A stretch of DNA of 64,000 nucleotides from NCBI RefSeq assembly GCF_000015565.1, contig NC_008786.1, forward strand, positions 5,382,501 to 5,446,500. Reading direction: 5' to 3'. Shown piece by piece: positions 9,666-19,100 of this stretch (position 1 is the first letter of the stretch; every line of letters begins with the position of its first letter). The DNA is from Verminephrobacter eiseniae EF01-2. GTDB lineage: Bacteria; Pseudomonadota; Gammaproteobacteria; Burkholderiales; Burkholderiaceae_C. The translations under genes and the position numbers were made by a program. The notes below the pieces were generated by a model. It was not told the origin of the DNA. It did not search any database and was given only the letters and a program-made list of their open reading frames with translations.

Positions 9666-9679
9666 TTGAGCAAGATCAA
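9666..9679. promoter_or_regulatory. FNR/Anr-like binding site
   Basis: TTGAGCAAGATCAA differs by one base from the FNR consensus TTGAT-N4-ATCAA. It lies 36 bp upstream of the Crp/Fnr start codon, within the 129-bp gap that follows the oxidoreductase gene. Confidence 0.5.
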
Positions 9680-9759
9680 AGCCGCGCCATGTCGGCAGTC
9701 TGCCTCCCAAGGCGCCCAAGGCGCTGCCCGGGTGGTCCGGCAGGCGGCCGCAAGCCCGG

Positions 9760-11820
9760 CTACGCCACCGCCACCTGCACCAGGCAGTCATAGAACGTGG
9801 CTGCGCGGCCCAGGTCGGTCAGCGCCTGGCCCGTGACCTGGTTGACGTTGGTGCCGTTCAGGCCCAGTTTGCGCCACCAGATGCCCAGGCCGTTGACCAC
9901 GCCGGGCCTGGCGCGGTGCGAGACGCTGGCGCGGCAGTGGTAGCTGCCCCGGTCATTGAACACGCGCACCAGGCTGCCGCTGGCAATGCCGCGAGCCTGG
10001 GCATCGTCGGGGTGGATTTCGAGCAAAGGCTCGATCTCGATGGCGCGCAGGCTGCGCACGTTGACGAAAGTGGAGTTCAAAAAATGGCGCGCCGGCGGCG
10101 AAATCATCGCCAGCGGATGGCGCGCCGAACTGCCCTGCAGCTCGTGGTTGGGCAGGTAGTCGGGCAGGCCATCGAGCCCCTGGGCGGCCAGACGGGCGCT
10201 GAAGAACTCGCATTTGCCGCTGGGCGTGGGAAAGCCGCCTGCGGCAAACGGGGCATCGGGCAGTTCCAGGGTGGCAAACCCCTGCTCCTGGAGTCGGGCA
10301 TAGTCCACCGCGTCGCCAAAGGCCTGGCGGCACAGTTGCTCGTCCTGGTCGGCGAAAGCCGGCTCGGCAAAGCCCATCTGCGCGGCCAGGTCGCGGAAGA
10401 TCCGGGCATTGCTGCGCGCCTGGCCCAGCGGCGCTATGGCCGGGCGGTTGAGCAGGATGTCGGTGTGGCCATAGCTCAGGTGGATGTCCCAGTGCTCCAA
10501 CTGCGTGGTGGCCGGCAGCAGGTAATCGGCGTAGTCGGCCGTGTCGGTCTGGAAATGCTCCAGCACCACGGTGAACAGATCTTCACGCGCAAAGCCTTGC
10601 ACCACCTTGCCCGATTCGGGGGCCACGGCCACGGGGTTGCTGTTGTAGACGATCACGGCCTCGATCTGCGGGCCGAAGCTGGCCGAGGTCGGGCGCAGCA
10701 GGTCGTCGCCGATGGTGGACATGTTGATGCTGCGCGGCCTGCGCGCCGGCATCAGGTCGGGCCTTTGCAGCACCGCGCGCCGCACCGGGAACTGCCCGGC
10801 GCTCGACAGCAGAACGCCACCGGCCGGATCGCGCCAGGCGCCGGTGAGTGCCGGCAGACAGACCACGGCGCGCACGGCATTGCCGGCGCCGCGCACGCGC
10901 TGCATGCCGTAGTTCAGGCGGATGGCGGCAGGCCGGGTGCTGCCGTAGTCCCGGGCGAGCTGGCGGATCTGCGCCACGGGCAGGCCGCAGACATCGGCGG
11001 CGCGCTCCGGCGTCCATTGCAGCGCGCGCTCGCGCAGCGCCTGCCAGCCCAGGGTGTGCCGGGCGATGTAGTCATGGTCGAGCCAGTCGTTGCGGATCAA
11101 CTCATGCATCAACGCCAGCGCCAGCGCGGCATCCGTGCCGGGGCGCAGGGCCAGGTGCTCATGGCATTTGTCCGCCGTTTCGGTCTTGCGCGGGTCTATG
11201 CACACCAGCCGGGCGCCGTTGCGCTTGGCCTGCTGCGCGTAGCGCCAAAAGTGCAGATGGCTGCCGATCGGGTTGCTGCCCCAGATCAGGATCAGCCGGG
11301 CCTGGGCGAAAAACTCCAGCTTCATGCCCACCTTGTCGCCCAGCGTCTGCGCCAGCGCTTCAGCCCCGGCCGATGCGCAGATGGTGCGCTCGAGCTGCGA
11401 GGCGCCCAGGCGGTGAAAGAAGCGCCGGTCCATGCTTTCGCCCTGCACCAGGCCCATGGTGCCGGCGTAGCTGTAGGGCAGGATGGCTTCGGGCGCGCGC
11501 GCAGCGATGGCCTGCAGGCGCCCGGCGATGTCGGCCAGGGCCTGATCCCAACTGACGGGCACGAACTGCCCGCTGCCCTTGGGGCCGCTGCGCCGAAGGG
11601 GCACCAGGAGGCGCTCGGCGTGGTAACTGCGCTCGGTGTAACGCGCGACCTTGGTGCACAGCACACCGTCGGTGTGCGGATGGCCGGGATTGCCCTGCAC
11701 ACGGGTGGCCACGCCGTTTTCCACCGTGGTCAGCAGGGCGCAACTGTCCGGGCAGTCATGCGGGCAGGCCCCGCGCACCTGAATCGGCGCAGACGAGGTG
11801 GTATCTTTTGTAAGAGACAT
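9760..11820 (-). CDS. Molybdopterin-dependent oxidoreductase, Fe-S type
   Basis: This 686-aa enzyme belongs to the DMSO-reductase superfamily. The N-terminus has the four-cysteine 4Fe-4S motif (C19, C23, C27, C55 from this start: ACPHDCPDSC ... GVLCTKV), then molybdopterin guanine dinucleotide-binding regions and a C-terminal MoCo-binding domain. No Tat signal precedes the cysteines, so it is probably cytoplasmic. The substrate cannot be read from sequence. I start at the ATG at 11820, which has GGA 8 nt upstream; ATG 11826 is equally possible. It is divergent from the solute-binding gene at 12015. Confidence 0.85.
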   Translation of the reverse strand: MSLTKDTTSSAPIQVRGACPHDCPDSCALLTTVENGVATRVQGNPGHPHTDGVLCTKVARYTERSYHAERLLVPLRRSGPKGSGQFVPVSWDQALADIAGRLQAIAARAPEAILPYSYAGTMGLVQGESMDRRFFHRLGASQLERTICASAGAEALAQTLGDKVGMKLEFFAQARLILIWGSNPIGSHLHFWRYAQQAKRNGARLVCIDPRKTETADKCHEHLALRPGTDAALALALMHELIRNDWLDHDYIARHTLGWQALRERALQWTPERAADVCGLPVAQIRQLARDYGSTRPAAIRLNYGMQRVRGAGNAVRAVVCLPALTGAWRDPAGGVLLSSAGQFPVRRAVLQRPDLMPARRPRSINMSTIGDDLLRPTSASFGPQIEAVIVYNSNPVAVAPESGKVVQGFAREDLFTVVLEHFQTDTADYADYLLPATTQLEHWDIHLSYGHTDILLNRPAIAPLGQARSNARIFRDLAAQMGFAEPAFADQDEQLCRQAFGDAVDYARLQEQGFATLELPDAPFAAGGFPTPSGKCEFFSARLAAQGLDGLPDYLPNHELQGSSARHPLAMISPPARHFLNSTFVNVRSLRAIEIEPLLEIHPDDAQARGIASGSLVRVFNDRGSYHCRASVSHRARPGVVNGLGIWWRKLGLNGTNVNQVTGQALTDLGRAATFYDCLVQVAVA

Positions 11821-12014
11821 GGACATTTTCCGGCCTGAATGTTGCAATGGTGACTTGGTGTGTCTTTCCTCGAATCTCACGGCATCGACGGCCGGGGAGG
11901 ATGGCAGACATGTATCGATCCACCGAAACCACATCTTGTACGCCAATGACTCTACCGTGCTTCGTACCCGATGGCTGTAGCGTGAAGCCCGGCCTCGGCA
12001 TGCAGGGCCCCATC

Positions 12015-13151
12015 ATGCCGGGACGCAGACGATTTTCCATGGGCCTGGGTGCCGTGGCGCTCGGCGGCTTCCATCTTGCGCGGGCACAGGCAGAAGGCCG
12101 CATCGTGCTGGGGCAATCGGCCCCTTTCACCGGCCCTGTGGCGCAACTGGGTGTGCAGTTCAACCTGGGCGCGCAACTCTTTTTCGACCAGCTCAACGCC
12201 CAGGGTGGCGTGGGCAGGCGACAGGTGGAACTGCGCACCATGGACGATGGCTATGAGCCCGACCGCTGTGCCGAAAATACCCGCAAGTTCATTGCCGACG
12301 ATGTGTTCGCGCTGTTCGGCTACATCGGCACCCCCACCAGTTTGGCCGCGCTGCCGCTGTTCACCCGAGACAAGTTGCCGTTCTTCGGCCCGTTCACCGG
12401 GGCCGAGGCGTTGCGCCAGCCGTTCAATCGGCTCATCTTTCATGTGCGCGCTTCGTACTACGACGAGACCGCGCTCATCGTGCGCCACCTGACGCACCTG
12501 GGGATGGACAAGATCGCCGTGCTCTACCAGAACGACGCCTATGGCAAGACGGGCCTGGATGGCGTGACCAAGGCGCTTGCCGACCACAAGCTGGTGCCCG
12601 TGGCCACCGCCACGGTCGAACGCAATTCCACGGACGTGGCGGCTGCGGTCGACAAACTGGTGCCCGGCATGCCCCACGCCGTGGTGCAGGTCACGACCTA
12701 TGCGCCGGCCGCAGCCTTTGTGCGCGCCGCGCGCAAGGCGGGTTTTGGCGGCACCTTCCACAACGTATCGTTCGTCGGCGCGCAGGCGCTGGCCGACGAA
12801 CTGGGATCGGATGCCGCCGGCGTGACGGTGTCACAGGTGGTGCACTCGCCCTACCAAGCCTCACGCCAGATCACGCGCGAGTTTCTCGATGCCATCAAAA
12901 AAGGCGGCAACAAGGTGCAAGCCAACTATTCGAGCGCAGAGGGCTACCTGGCCGCGCGCGTGCTGACCGAGGGCCTGCGCCAGGCGCAAGGCAGCGGCAA
13001 GATCACGCGCGAGAACTTCATCACGGGCATCGAAACGATCGGCAGCCACTCGATCGCGGGCTTTGCGGTGTCGTTCAGCGCCACCGACCATGTCGGATCG
13101 AAGTTTGTCGAAATGTCGATGCTGACCGGCGACGGGCGCATGCGCACCTGA
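12015..13151 (+). CDS. ABC transporter substrate-binding protein, Leu/Ile/Val type
   Basis: This is a periplasmic type I solute-binding protein of the branched-chain amino acid/amide class (378 aa). It starts with a twin-arginine-like signal peptide (MPGRRRFSMGLGAVALGG ... ARA) followed by IVLGQSAPFTGPVAQLG, typical of the family. Ligand unknown. No permease or ATPase genes adjoin it, so it is an orphan receptor. The ATG at 12000 is an alternative start. The split IS element begins 40 bp after its stop. Confidence 0.85.
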   Translation: MPGRRRFSMGLGAVALGGFHLARAQAEGRIVLGQSAPFTGPVAQLGVQFNLGAQLFFDQLNAQGGVGRRQVELRTMDDGYEPDRCAENTRKFIADDVFALFGYIGTPTSLAALPLFTRDKLPFFGPFTGAEALRQPFNRLIFHVRASYYDETALIVRHLTHLGMDKIAVLYQNDAYGKTGLDGVTKALADHKLVPVATATVERNSTDVAAAVDKLVPGMPHAVVQVTTYAPAAAFVRAARKAGFGGTFHNVSFVGAQALADELGSDAAGVTVSQVVHSPYQASRQITREFLDAIKKGGNKVQANYSSAEGYLAARVLTEGLRQAQGSGKITRENFITGIETIGSHSIAGFAVSFSATDHVGSKFVEMSMLTGDGRMRT

Positions 13152-13236
13152 GCCAGCGCATGGGTCGGCGCCATCGGCGTGGATGGGTAAATCAGGGCCA
13201 GAGCATCAAAGTTTGTTTTCATTCAACGACTTACGA

Positions 13237-14499
13237 CAGGGCAATCGCATGAAGCCTCAGGGAGGGAGCCCAAGTAGCTTTGCGAGATATCGCACATCCC
13301 AGCCTGCTTTGAGGCGCTTGGCAGCGACACCGAGCTTGCAGGTTTTCTCGTTTTTGAGAAGGTTCAAGGCGATTCGGCGCAGGATAGACAAGTTGTGTGC
13401 CGCATTGCCGGCACGAATTCTGCACTCGTCCTCGCCGAAGGCAACATCCAGCACCCAGTGCATGCTGTTTTCAATGCCCCAGTGGGCACGCACGATTTTG
13501 CCCAGCGCCGCAGGCTTGGCCGGCAGGCTGCTGATGTAGTAGCGCCGCTCCACGGATGAGGTACCGTGGCGGCCGATGACTTCGCGGCTCGATTCGACCA
13601 TGACCAGGCTTTGCAGGCCCGGCCAGTGTTGTTCCTGCTGCTGCAGCTAGGCCACATCGTTGGTCGCCACGCAGCGCCGGGTTTCAATGCGGCCATGGTT
13701 CTTGTCCGTCTGGCTGTGCTGCCAGAATGGCCGCTCCAAGGTGCCAGCGTCGGCGGCGTCAAACCAGGTCTGGATGGCCTCGGCAAGATTCGGCTGATTG
13801 CCCTTCACATTCAGCACGTAGTCGGCACCGCGCCGGACAATCTGCTCGGCGATGTCGTGCTGACATCCCATGGCATCGATGGTGATGGTGCTGCCTCGAA
13901 TGTCCAGCGCTTGCAGCAACTCCGGGATGGCGGTGATCTCGTTGCTCTTGTCAGCCGTGCGCACTTGGCCCAGCGTCAGAGCGACCGTGCTGCTCCACGC
14001 CGACACCAGATGAATCGGGCTACGCGCGCCGTCATGCGAGCCGCGCAAGCACTTGCCATCGATGGCCACATGCTGGCCCCCTCCAGCGAGGGACACAGGC
14101 CACCAATCCAGCGCATGAAGCAATGCTCGAACCGGCTGGCGTCAAGCAGCGAGGAGACACGGCCAAAGGTGTCGTGCGAGGCAATGCCATGGGCATACGG
14201 CAGATAGTGCCGCAGCCAGTCGAGCTTCGTCTGGCTCCATTGAACCACCGAGGTCCAACTCTCCGCGCCGCTGATCACCCCGCAGATCGCCGCGAGCAAC
14301 AACTCATCGAGCCGGTGCGGGCATTCGCGCCTCCTCGGGTCCGGCAGGTCATCAAAGGCTGTCAGCAGGGAAATCGGGGTATCTTCCATTTTTTGCGCAA
14401 GAATCAAGAGTGAACGCCTTTTTTCAGGAGCGTACGCGCAAAAATCGACCCAACAGACCACTACCCAAGTAGGCTGGGCGCCCTCATGCGATTGCCCTG
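13237..14499 (-). mobile_element. Second ISAs1-type element, decayed
   Basis: The ends are inverted repeats CAGGGCAATCGCATGA at 13237 and its complement ending at 14499, giving 1263 bp. The flanking bases do not match, so no target duplication is evident. It sits directly after the 45-bp left stub of the enclosing element. Its transposase gene is broken. Confidence 0.8.
13257..14389 (-). pseudogene. ISAs1-family transposase, frameshifted and stopped
   Basis: Three fragments cover a full ISAs1-family DDE transposase. The N-terminal domain (DPRRRECPHRLDELLLAAIC ... SHDTFGRVSSLLD) runs to about 14085. There a run of G shifts the frame into the catalytic part (QHVAIDGKCLRGS ... YVLNVKGNQPNLAEAI). 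A TAG at 13645-13647 then separates the C-terminal part (HWGIENSMHWVLDVAFGEDECR). Two separate lesions mean it is not functional. The start is taken at MEDTPISLLTAF. Confidence 0.85.
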
Positions 14500-14729
14500 C
14501 CTGCGCTTGCCGCCTTCAGGCTGGGCGCGGCTATTCGCTGTCGCCGTTCTCAATGTTGGCGACGTCCGTCACCGGACATTCGTCGGCCTACCCTCTGTAC
14601 ACCCACAGCACCTCTGTCACCGGTCACTCGATCTTTGCGGTCCAAGACTATCTGCGCGGAAGATCTGGACATCGTAGTCTGGCCTGAGTTCACGCCGATG
14701 CAGTGGCCGACCCCGCACACAAAGGCCTC

Positions 14730-16436
14730 TCACTTTGTGCGCGCCGTGGCGAGCATGCCGATCATCGAGTGTTGTGCTTGCCGCTTTTCAGTGAGCTCGC
14801 CGAGCTTTTCCTTGCCGAATCCCAGAGCGCCGCCGCCAATAGCAGCCGCTGCAGCGACGGCGGGACCCGCCACACCGAGGAACGGCGACAAGATCGGGAG
14901 CATGGCGGCTCCGGCCACAGCCAATCCAGCGCCGCCGCCAAGATAGGCCGCCCACTTCTTCGGTTCGTACTTTTTCTCGATGTCGTTCATCGCCTTTTGC
15001 TGTCGATGAACGAGCGAGGCAAGGCCGTGACTAACCTCACGCACCATTTCACTGGTGTCGATTTCGCCCGCGCCCGCGAGCTGGCTGGTGTACTTATTGA
15101 GCTCTTCGCGGAGCCAGCGATGTTCGTTGTTGGCTATCAGTTCGCGAAGGCCGTCCACGGGGATGTTCGCAAGCCACGACAAGCTGTCATCTTGGACGGC
15201 GCGGAGCGTCTGAAAGGCTTGCTCCGAGAGCACTTTCCGGCGGCGCAGGTCCGCCGCATTTGCCGCTGCGCATTTCTCGAAATAATGCCAGTGCGTGGCC
15301 TGAGAGAGGAGCGGCTGCGCGCCAAGCTCGTTTGCGTTTTCGATCAGATGGTATTGAGGGGCCAGCCTTTCGAGTACGCCTTTCAAAATCACCACGCCGG
15401 CTGGCAGCTTCTTCAGCAGGTCGAGAGCCTCATTCGACCGGATCCCTTCGAGTTGCGCGATGTACTCCTGAACGGCGTCGCCGGGTTGTAGAAAGCGATT
15501 CGGATCTCCGCCCGGTGGCACGAACAACCGGTTCTCCAATACCGCCTGCACGAATGCGTCCTCGCGCTTGCGGGCATAGTCGCGCAGATCGCCCAGTGAT
15601 GCAACGGTGCCGTCGCAGAGCGGACCGACGAGGCGCAGCGCAAGCTGCTCCATTCCATGCATCGTGTGCGCGTCGTTGTCTTGCAGAGGTTGCTCGAAGC
15701 TCGGGAAGACGAACACGGGCGGCACCAGAAACCCAGGCTCTACGAGCGGACGCAGTTGCAGGATATAGAACAGCGCGTGCGCAAGCTGAAGGTGCATTGC
15801 GTTGAGATGCAGATCAGACGTAAAGAACGGATGCACCGGATCCGGGATCAACTGCGTGTCGGCATAGAGCCCGGTAATGCGCACACCAGAGAGGGCTGAG
15901 GGCCCGAAGGTTCGCTGACCACCCGTGACCAAGCGCATCCCGCCGAGCGTCTTGGCGTACACGAAGGCCGCATGCGCGTTCGCGGCGTAGAACGCCTCGA
16001 GTTCTTCTGCCGCGGCATTCACGCGTGGAGCCATCTCGGCGTCGTCGTGCTCTATGCGCCACATCATCCGTTCGCGGATTTCAGCCTCGTCTGCGATCAG
16101 TCCAACTTCCCGTCCGGTCAACGCGCCGAAGAGTTGGGCGAAGAGTCGAAATAGCTCCACTTGAGCATCTCTGACAGGCATTGGTTCTGCGCTCGTCTTC
16201 TCGCTCTGTGACTCGAAGAATCTGACGCCCATTCCGGCCATGCGGCCAAACAAGACGGCATCGTCCGAGAGGCCGCTTGTATCGACAAGGCCGCTCAGCA
16301 GCAGCGGTGCGGCCATGAATTCCGCAGCCTGCCTTTCAAGGTGCGGGGCGACCTTCATATTTTCGGCTTTCAGCGCCTTCCAGGCGATCAACAGCCGCTG
16401 GGCATGGTCAGCGTTAAACTCTTCCTTCTCAGACAT
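14730..16436 (-). CDS. Unrecognised 568-aa protein, cargo of the split IS
   Basis: I do not recognise this family. The ATG at 16436 has a good ribosome-binding site (GGAG 6 nt upstream). The protein is mostly helical and charged, without a signal peptide. Near the C-terminus lies a long Gly/Ala-rich hydrophobic stretch (about residues 500-545, AAYLGGGAGLAVAGAAMLPI onward) that could form a membrane hairpin, followed by a charged tail. No nuclease, helicase or methylase motif is visible. The frame is intact while both surrounding transposases are broken, which suggests retained function. It is alone between IS pieces, so it is an accessory gene of unknown role. Confidence 0.7.
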   Translation of the reverse strand: MSEKEEFNADHAQRLLIAWKALKAENMKVAPHLERQAAEFMAAPLLLSGLVDTSGLSDDAVLFGRMAGMGVRFFESQSEKTSAEPMPVRDAQVELFRLFAQLFGALTGREVGLIADEAEIRERMMWRIEHDDAEMAPRVNAAAEELEAFYAANAHAAFVYAKTLGGMRLVTGGQRTFGPSALSGVRITGLYADTQLIPDPVHPFFTSDLHLNAMHLQLAHALFYILQLRPLVEPGFLVPPVFVFPSFEQPLQDNDAHTMHGMEQLALRLVGPLCDGTVASLGDLRDYARKREDAFVQAVLENRLFVPPGGDPNRFLQPGDAVQEYIAQLEGIRSNEALDLLKKLPAGVVILKGVLERLAPQYHLIENANELGAQPLLSQATHWHYFEKCAAANAADLRRRKVLSEQAFQTLRAVQDDSLSWLANIPVDGLRELIANNEHRWLREELNKYTSQLAGAGEIDTSEMVREVSHGLASLVHRQQKAMNDIEKKYEPKKWAAYLGGGAGLAVAGAAMLPILSPFLGVAGPAVAAAAAIGGGALGFGKEKLGELTEKRQAQHSMIGMLATARTK

Positions 16437-16712
16437 CGTTTTCTCCGGCGGGCTTGAGGCCATCTCCACAGCTATCACAGATGGGACCGCAGTGCGACCC
16501 CGGCGCGCCTATCCGGCGCACGGTTCGGCGGCTCGCCCACTCATTGTCTACCCGAAGCCACCTCGGCCAACTCGTGAGTGACGCCTTAGCGTTCCTCCAC
16601 CGGGCCAGCGGGTCAGCCATATCCAGCGCGCGCTAGATCCGCCAGCCGCCGAAAGACGCCTATACGGGAATGAGGGGATGTGCGTCACGAGCCCGCCCAT
16701 TCAGGTTGGGCC

Positions 16713-17652
16713 GAAGCATCAAAGCACGACACCATCCGTCGGGTATTTGAGGCGCTCTCGCCAAGTCAGTTGTCGGCCTGCTTGAGTTCCTGGATGGCGC
16801 CAAGTCTGCCCTGCGGTGGGCGGCCTGGTCATCGCCATCGATGGCAAGAGTCTGCGCGGGGCGGCATGTCCGGCCTGCGGGTTGCGCGCGCTGCATCAGG
16901 TATCGGCCTACGCCGCCGAATATGGCCTGACGCTGGGGCCATTGGCCTGCCAAGAAAAGTCCAACGAAATCACGGCCATTGGCGAGTTGCTGCCAACGCT
17001 GGCGCTCGAGGGAGCGGTTGTCACCATCGATGCCATCGGCTGCCAGAGCGCGATTGCCGAGCAGATCGTAGGCGGTGGTGGCGATTACGTGCTTGCCGTC
17101 AAGGACAACCAACCACATCTGGCCCACGCCTTGCGCGACTTCTTTGGCACGCTCGATGCGCCCGGCGACCCGGTCAGACAGACCTGCGTGCATGAAACGC
17201 TGGACAAGGGCCATGGCCGCATTGAAACCCGTCGCTGCACGGCGGTGGGCGATCTGGATTGGCTAGCTACCCTGGGGCTCAAGGAACACTGGAAGAAGAT
17301 CACTTCGGTGGCCGGTATCGACTCCAGCCGCGTGATCGGCAGCAAGACCGAGACTGATCGGCGCTATGTGATCAGTTCATTGCCCGCCGACAGTGAGCGC
17401 ATTTTGCACGCTGTGCGCATGCACTGGGGCATTGAAAATGGCTTGCACTGGTGCCTGGATGTGACCTTTGGAGAGGACGCCTGCCCCATCCGGCTACGCA
17501 ATGCTGCACTCGACTTCTCATTGCTGCGCCGTGCCGCCATGAACCTGTTTCGTGCTGACCACTCTCGCGCCATGAGCCTGCCAAAAAAACGCAAGGCCGC
17601 TGCCTGGAACCCGGACTACCTCGCCAATATCCTTCATCTGCGGGAAATTTGA
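16713..17652 (+). pseudogene. ISAs1-family transposase, lacks its N-terminus
   Basis: The remnant begins at about family residue 90 (KHDTIRRVFEALSP) and has a frameshift near 16805-16815. From 16816 the frame is open for 278 codons through the catalytic core (LVIAIDGKSLRG ... YVLAVKDNQPHLAHAL) to HWGIENGLHWCLDVTFGEDA and the stop just before the right inverted repeat. The missing first part would have joined the 45-bp stub at 13192. Confidence 0.85.
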
Positions 17653-17736
17653 TGCTCCGGCCCTGATGGGTAAACCCCCGGGCTGGCATATCTGCGGCCA
17701 TCGGGCTAGACTGCGCGACCGTTGAGGACAACTGCC

Positions 17737-18951
17737 ATGAACGTCATTGACTCCATCGTCACCCAGGCGGCCAGCATTGCCGCAGTGCGCCGGGACATCC
17801 ACGCCCACCCCGAGCTGTGCTTCGAAGAGCGGCGCACCGCCGATGTGGTGGCGCAAAAGCTCACCGAGTGGGGCATTCCGATCCACCGGGGGCTGGGCAA
17901 GACCGGCGTGGTCGGCATCGTCAAGGGGCGTGATGGCGGCGCCAGCGGTCGGGCCGTTGGCCTGCGCGCCGACATCGACGCCCTGCCGATGCAAGAGTTC
18001 AACAGCTTCGCCCATGCCAGCCGGCACCAGGGCAAGATGCACGCCTGCGGCCACGACGGCCACACGGCCATGCTGCTGGCTGCGGCGCAGCACTTTGCGC
18101 AGCACCGCCCGTTCGACGGCACCGTGTACCTGATCTTCCAGCCCGCAGAAGAAGGCGGCGGCGGCGCCCGCGTGATGATCGAAGACGGCCTGTTCGAGCA
18201 ATTTCCGATGCAGGCCGTGTTCGGCATGCACAACTGGCCGGGCATGCCCGTCGGCAGTTTTGCCGTCAGCCCCGGCCCCGTGATGGCCTCGACCAGCGAA
18301 TTCCGGATCACCATCCGGGGCAAGGGCGGCCATGCCGCATTGCCGCATACGGGCATCGACCCGGTGCCGATTGCCTGCCAGATGGTGCAGACCTTCCAGA
18401 CCATCATCAGCCGCAACAAAAAGCCGGTGGATGCAGGCGTGATCTCGGTGACCATGGTGCATGCGGGCGAGGCCACCAACGTGGTACCCGACAGTTGCGA
18501 ACTGCGGGGCACGGTGCGCGCCTTCACCATCGAGGTGCGCGACCTGATCGAAAAACGCATGCGGCAGGTGGCCGAGCACAGTTGCGCGGCGCATGGTGCC
18601 GTTTGCGAGTTCGAGTTCGTGCGCAACTACCCGCCGACCATCAACTCGCCCGCCGAGACGGAGTTCGTGCGCCAGGTCATCGCCGGCATCGTCGGTCCGG
18701 AGCGCACCCTGGTGCAAGAGCCGACCATGGGCGGGGAAGACTTTTCCTACATGCTGCAGGTCAAGCCGGGCGCCTACTGCTTCATTGGCAATGGCGATGG
18801 CGCCCACCGCGAGATGGGCCATGGCGGCGGGCCTTGCATGTTGCACAACCCGAGCTATGACTTCAACGACGAACTGATCCCGCTCGGCGCGACCTACTGG
18901 GTCAAACTGGCCCAGGAGTGGCTGGCCCGGCCGGCAAGCAGCGGCGCCTGA
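17737..18951 (+). CDS. M20-family amidohydrolase (hippurate hydrolase-like)
   Basis: This is a 404-aa metal-dependent amidohydrolase of the M20D group, which hydrolyses N-acyl amino acids or related amides. Metal-binding and catalytic motifs are intact: GLRADIDALPMQE, HACGHDGHTAMLLAAA, QPAEEGGGGARVM and MGGEDFSYML. The start at 17737 has GAGGA about 10 nt upstream; an in-frame ATG at 17722 is less likely. It begins 70 bp after the split IS. Exact substrate unknown. Confidence 0.88.
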   Translation: MNVIDSIVTQAASIAAVRRDIHAHPELCFEERRTADVVAQKLTEWGIPIHRGLGKTGVVGIVKGRDGGASGRAVGLRADIDALPMQEFNSFAHASRHQGKMHACGHDGHTAMLLAAAQHFAQHRPFDGTVYLIFQPAEEGGGGARVMIEDGLFEQFPMQAVFGMHNWPGMPVGSFAVSPGPVMASTSEFRITIRGKGGHAALPHTGIDPVPIACQMVQTFQTIISRNKKPVDAGVISVTMVHAGEATNVVPDSCELRGTVRAFTIEVRDLIEKRMRQVAEHSCAAHGAVCEFEFVRNYPPTINSPAETEFVRQVIAGIVGPERTLVQEPTMGGEDFSYMLQVKPGAYCFIGNGDGAHREMGHGGGPCMLHNPSYDFNDELIPLGATYWVKLAQEWLARPASSGA

Positions 18952-19100
18952 GCCACCCCCGGTCCCGATCGGCACCCCGCAGGCGCGCAGCAAACGCCAA
19001 CCGGGCGCGGAATCGGGCGTGCAATGCCCCCTCGTTGCGGCCCGCAGGCCCAGGCCCTGCGCTGGCGCCGTTGCCCTGTACCTTCTTCCACCCTCCGAGC

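Larger units (their letters stand above)
13192..17666. mobile_element. ISAs1-type element split by ~3.5 kb of foreign DNA
   Basis: The terminal inverted repeats are 13192-13210 (TCAGGGCCAGAGCATCAAA) and 17648-17666 (its complement with one mismatch). They are flanked by the direct repeat TGGGTAAA at 13184-13191 and 17667-17674, so the ends came from one insertion. Only the left ~45 bp and the right ~950 bp (most of the transposase) belong to that IS. Between them are a second ISAs1-type element and a 568-aa gene. The left end matches that of the relic at 33554. Confidence 0.8.

Noticed and set aside
6316-9669. Very long plus-strand open frame (1117 codons) opposite asd, the diguanylate cyclase and the Crp/Fnr gene
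   Set aside because: It runs antisense across several well-supported genes, is rich in His/Gln/Arg as expected of a high-GC shadow frame, and shows no domain.
14079-14085. Frameshift at a G-run in the inner ISAs1-type transposase as programmed frameshifting
   Set aside because: A second lesion, an in-frame TAG at 13645-13647, shows the gene is decayed, so a programmed shift is not needed.
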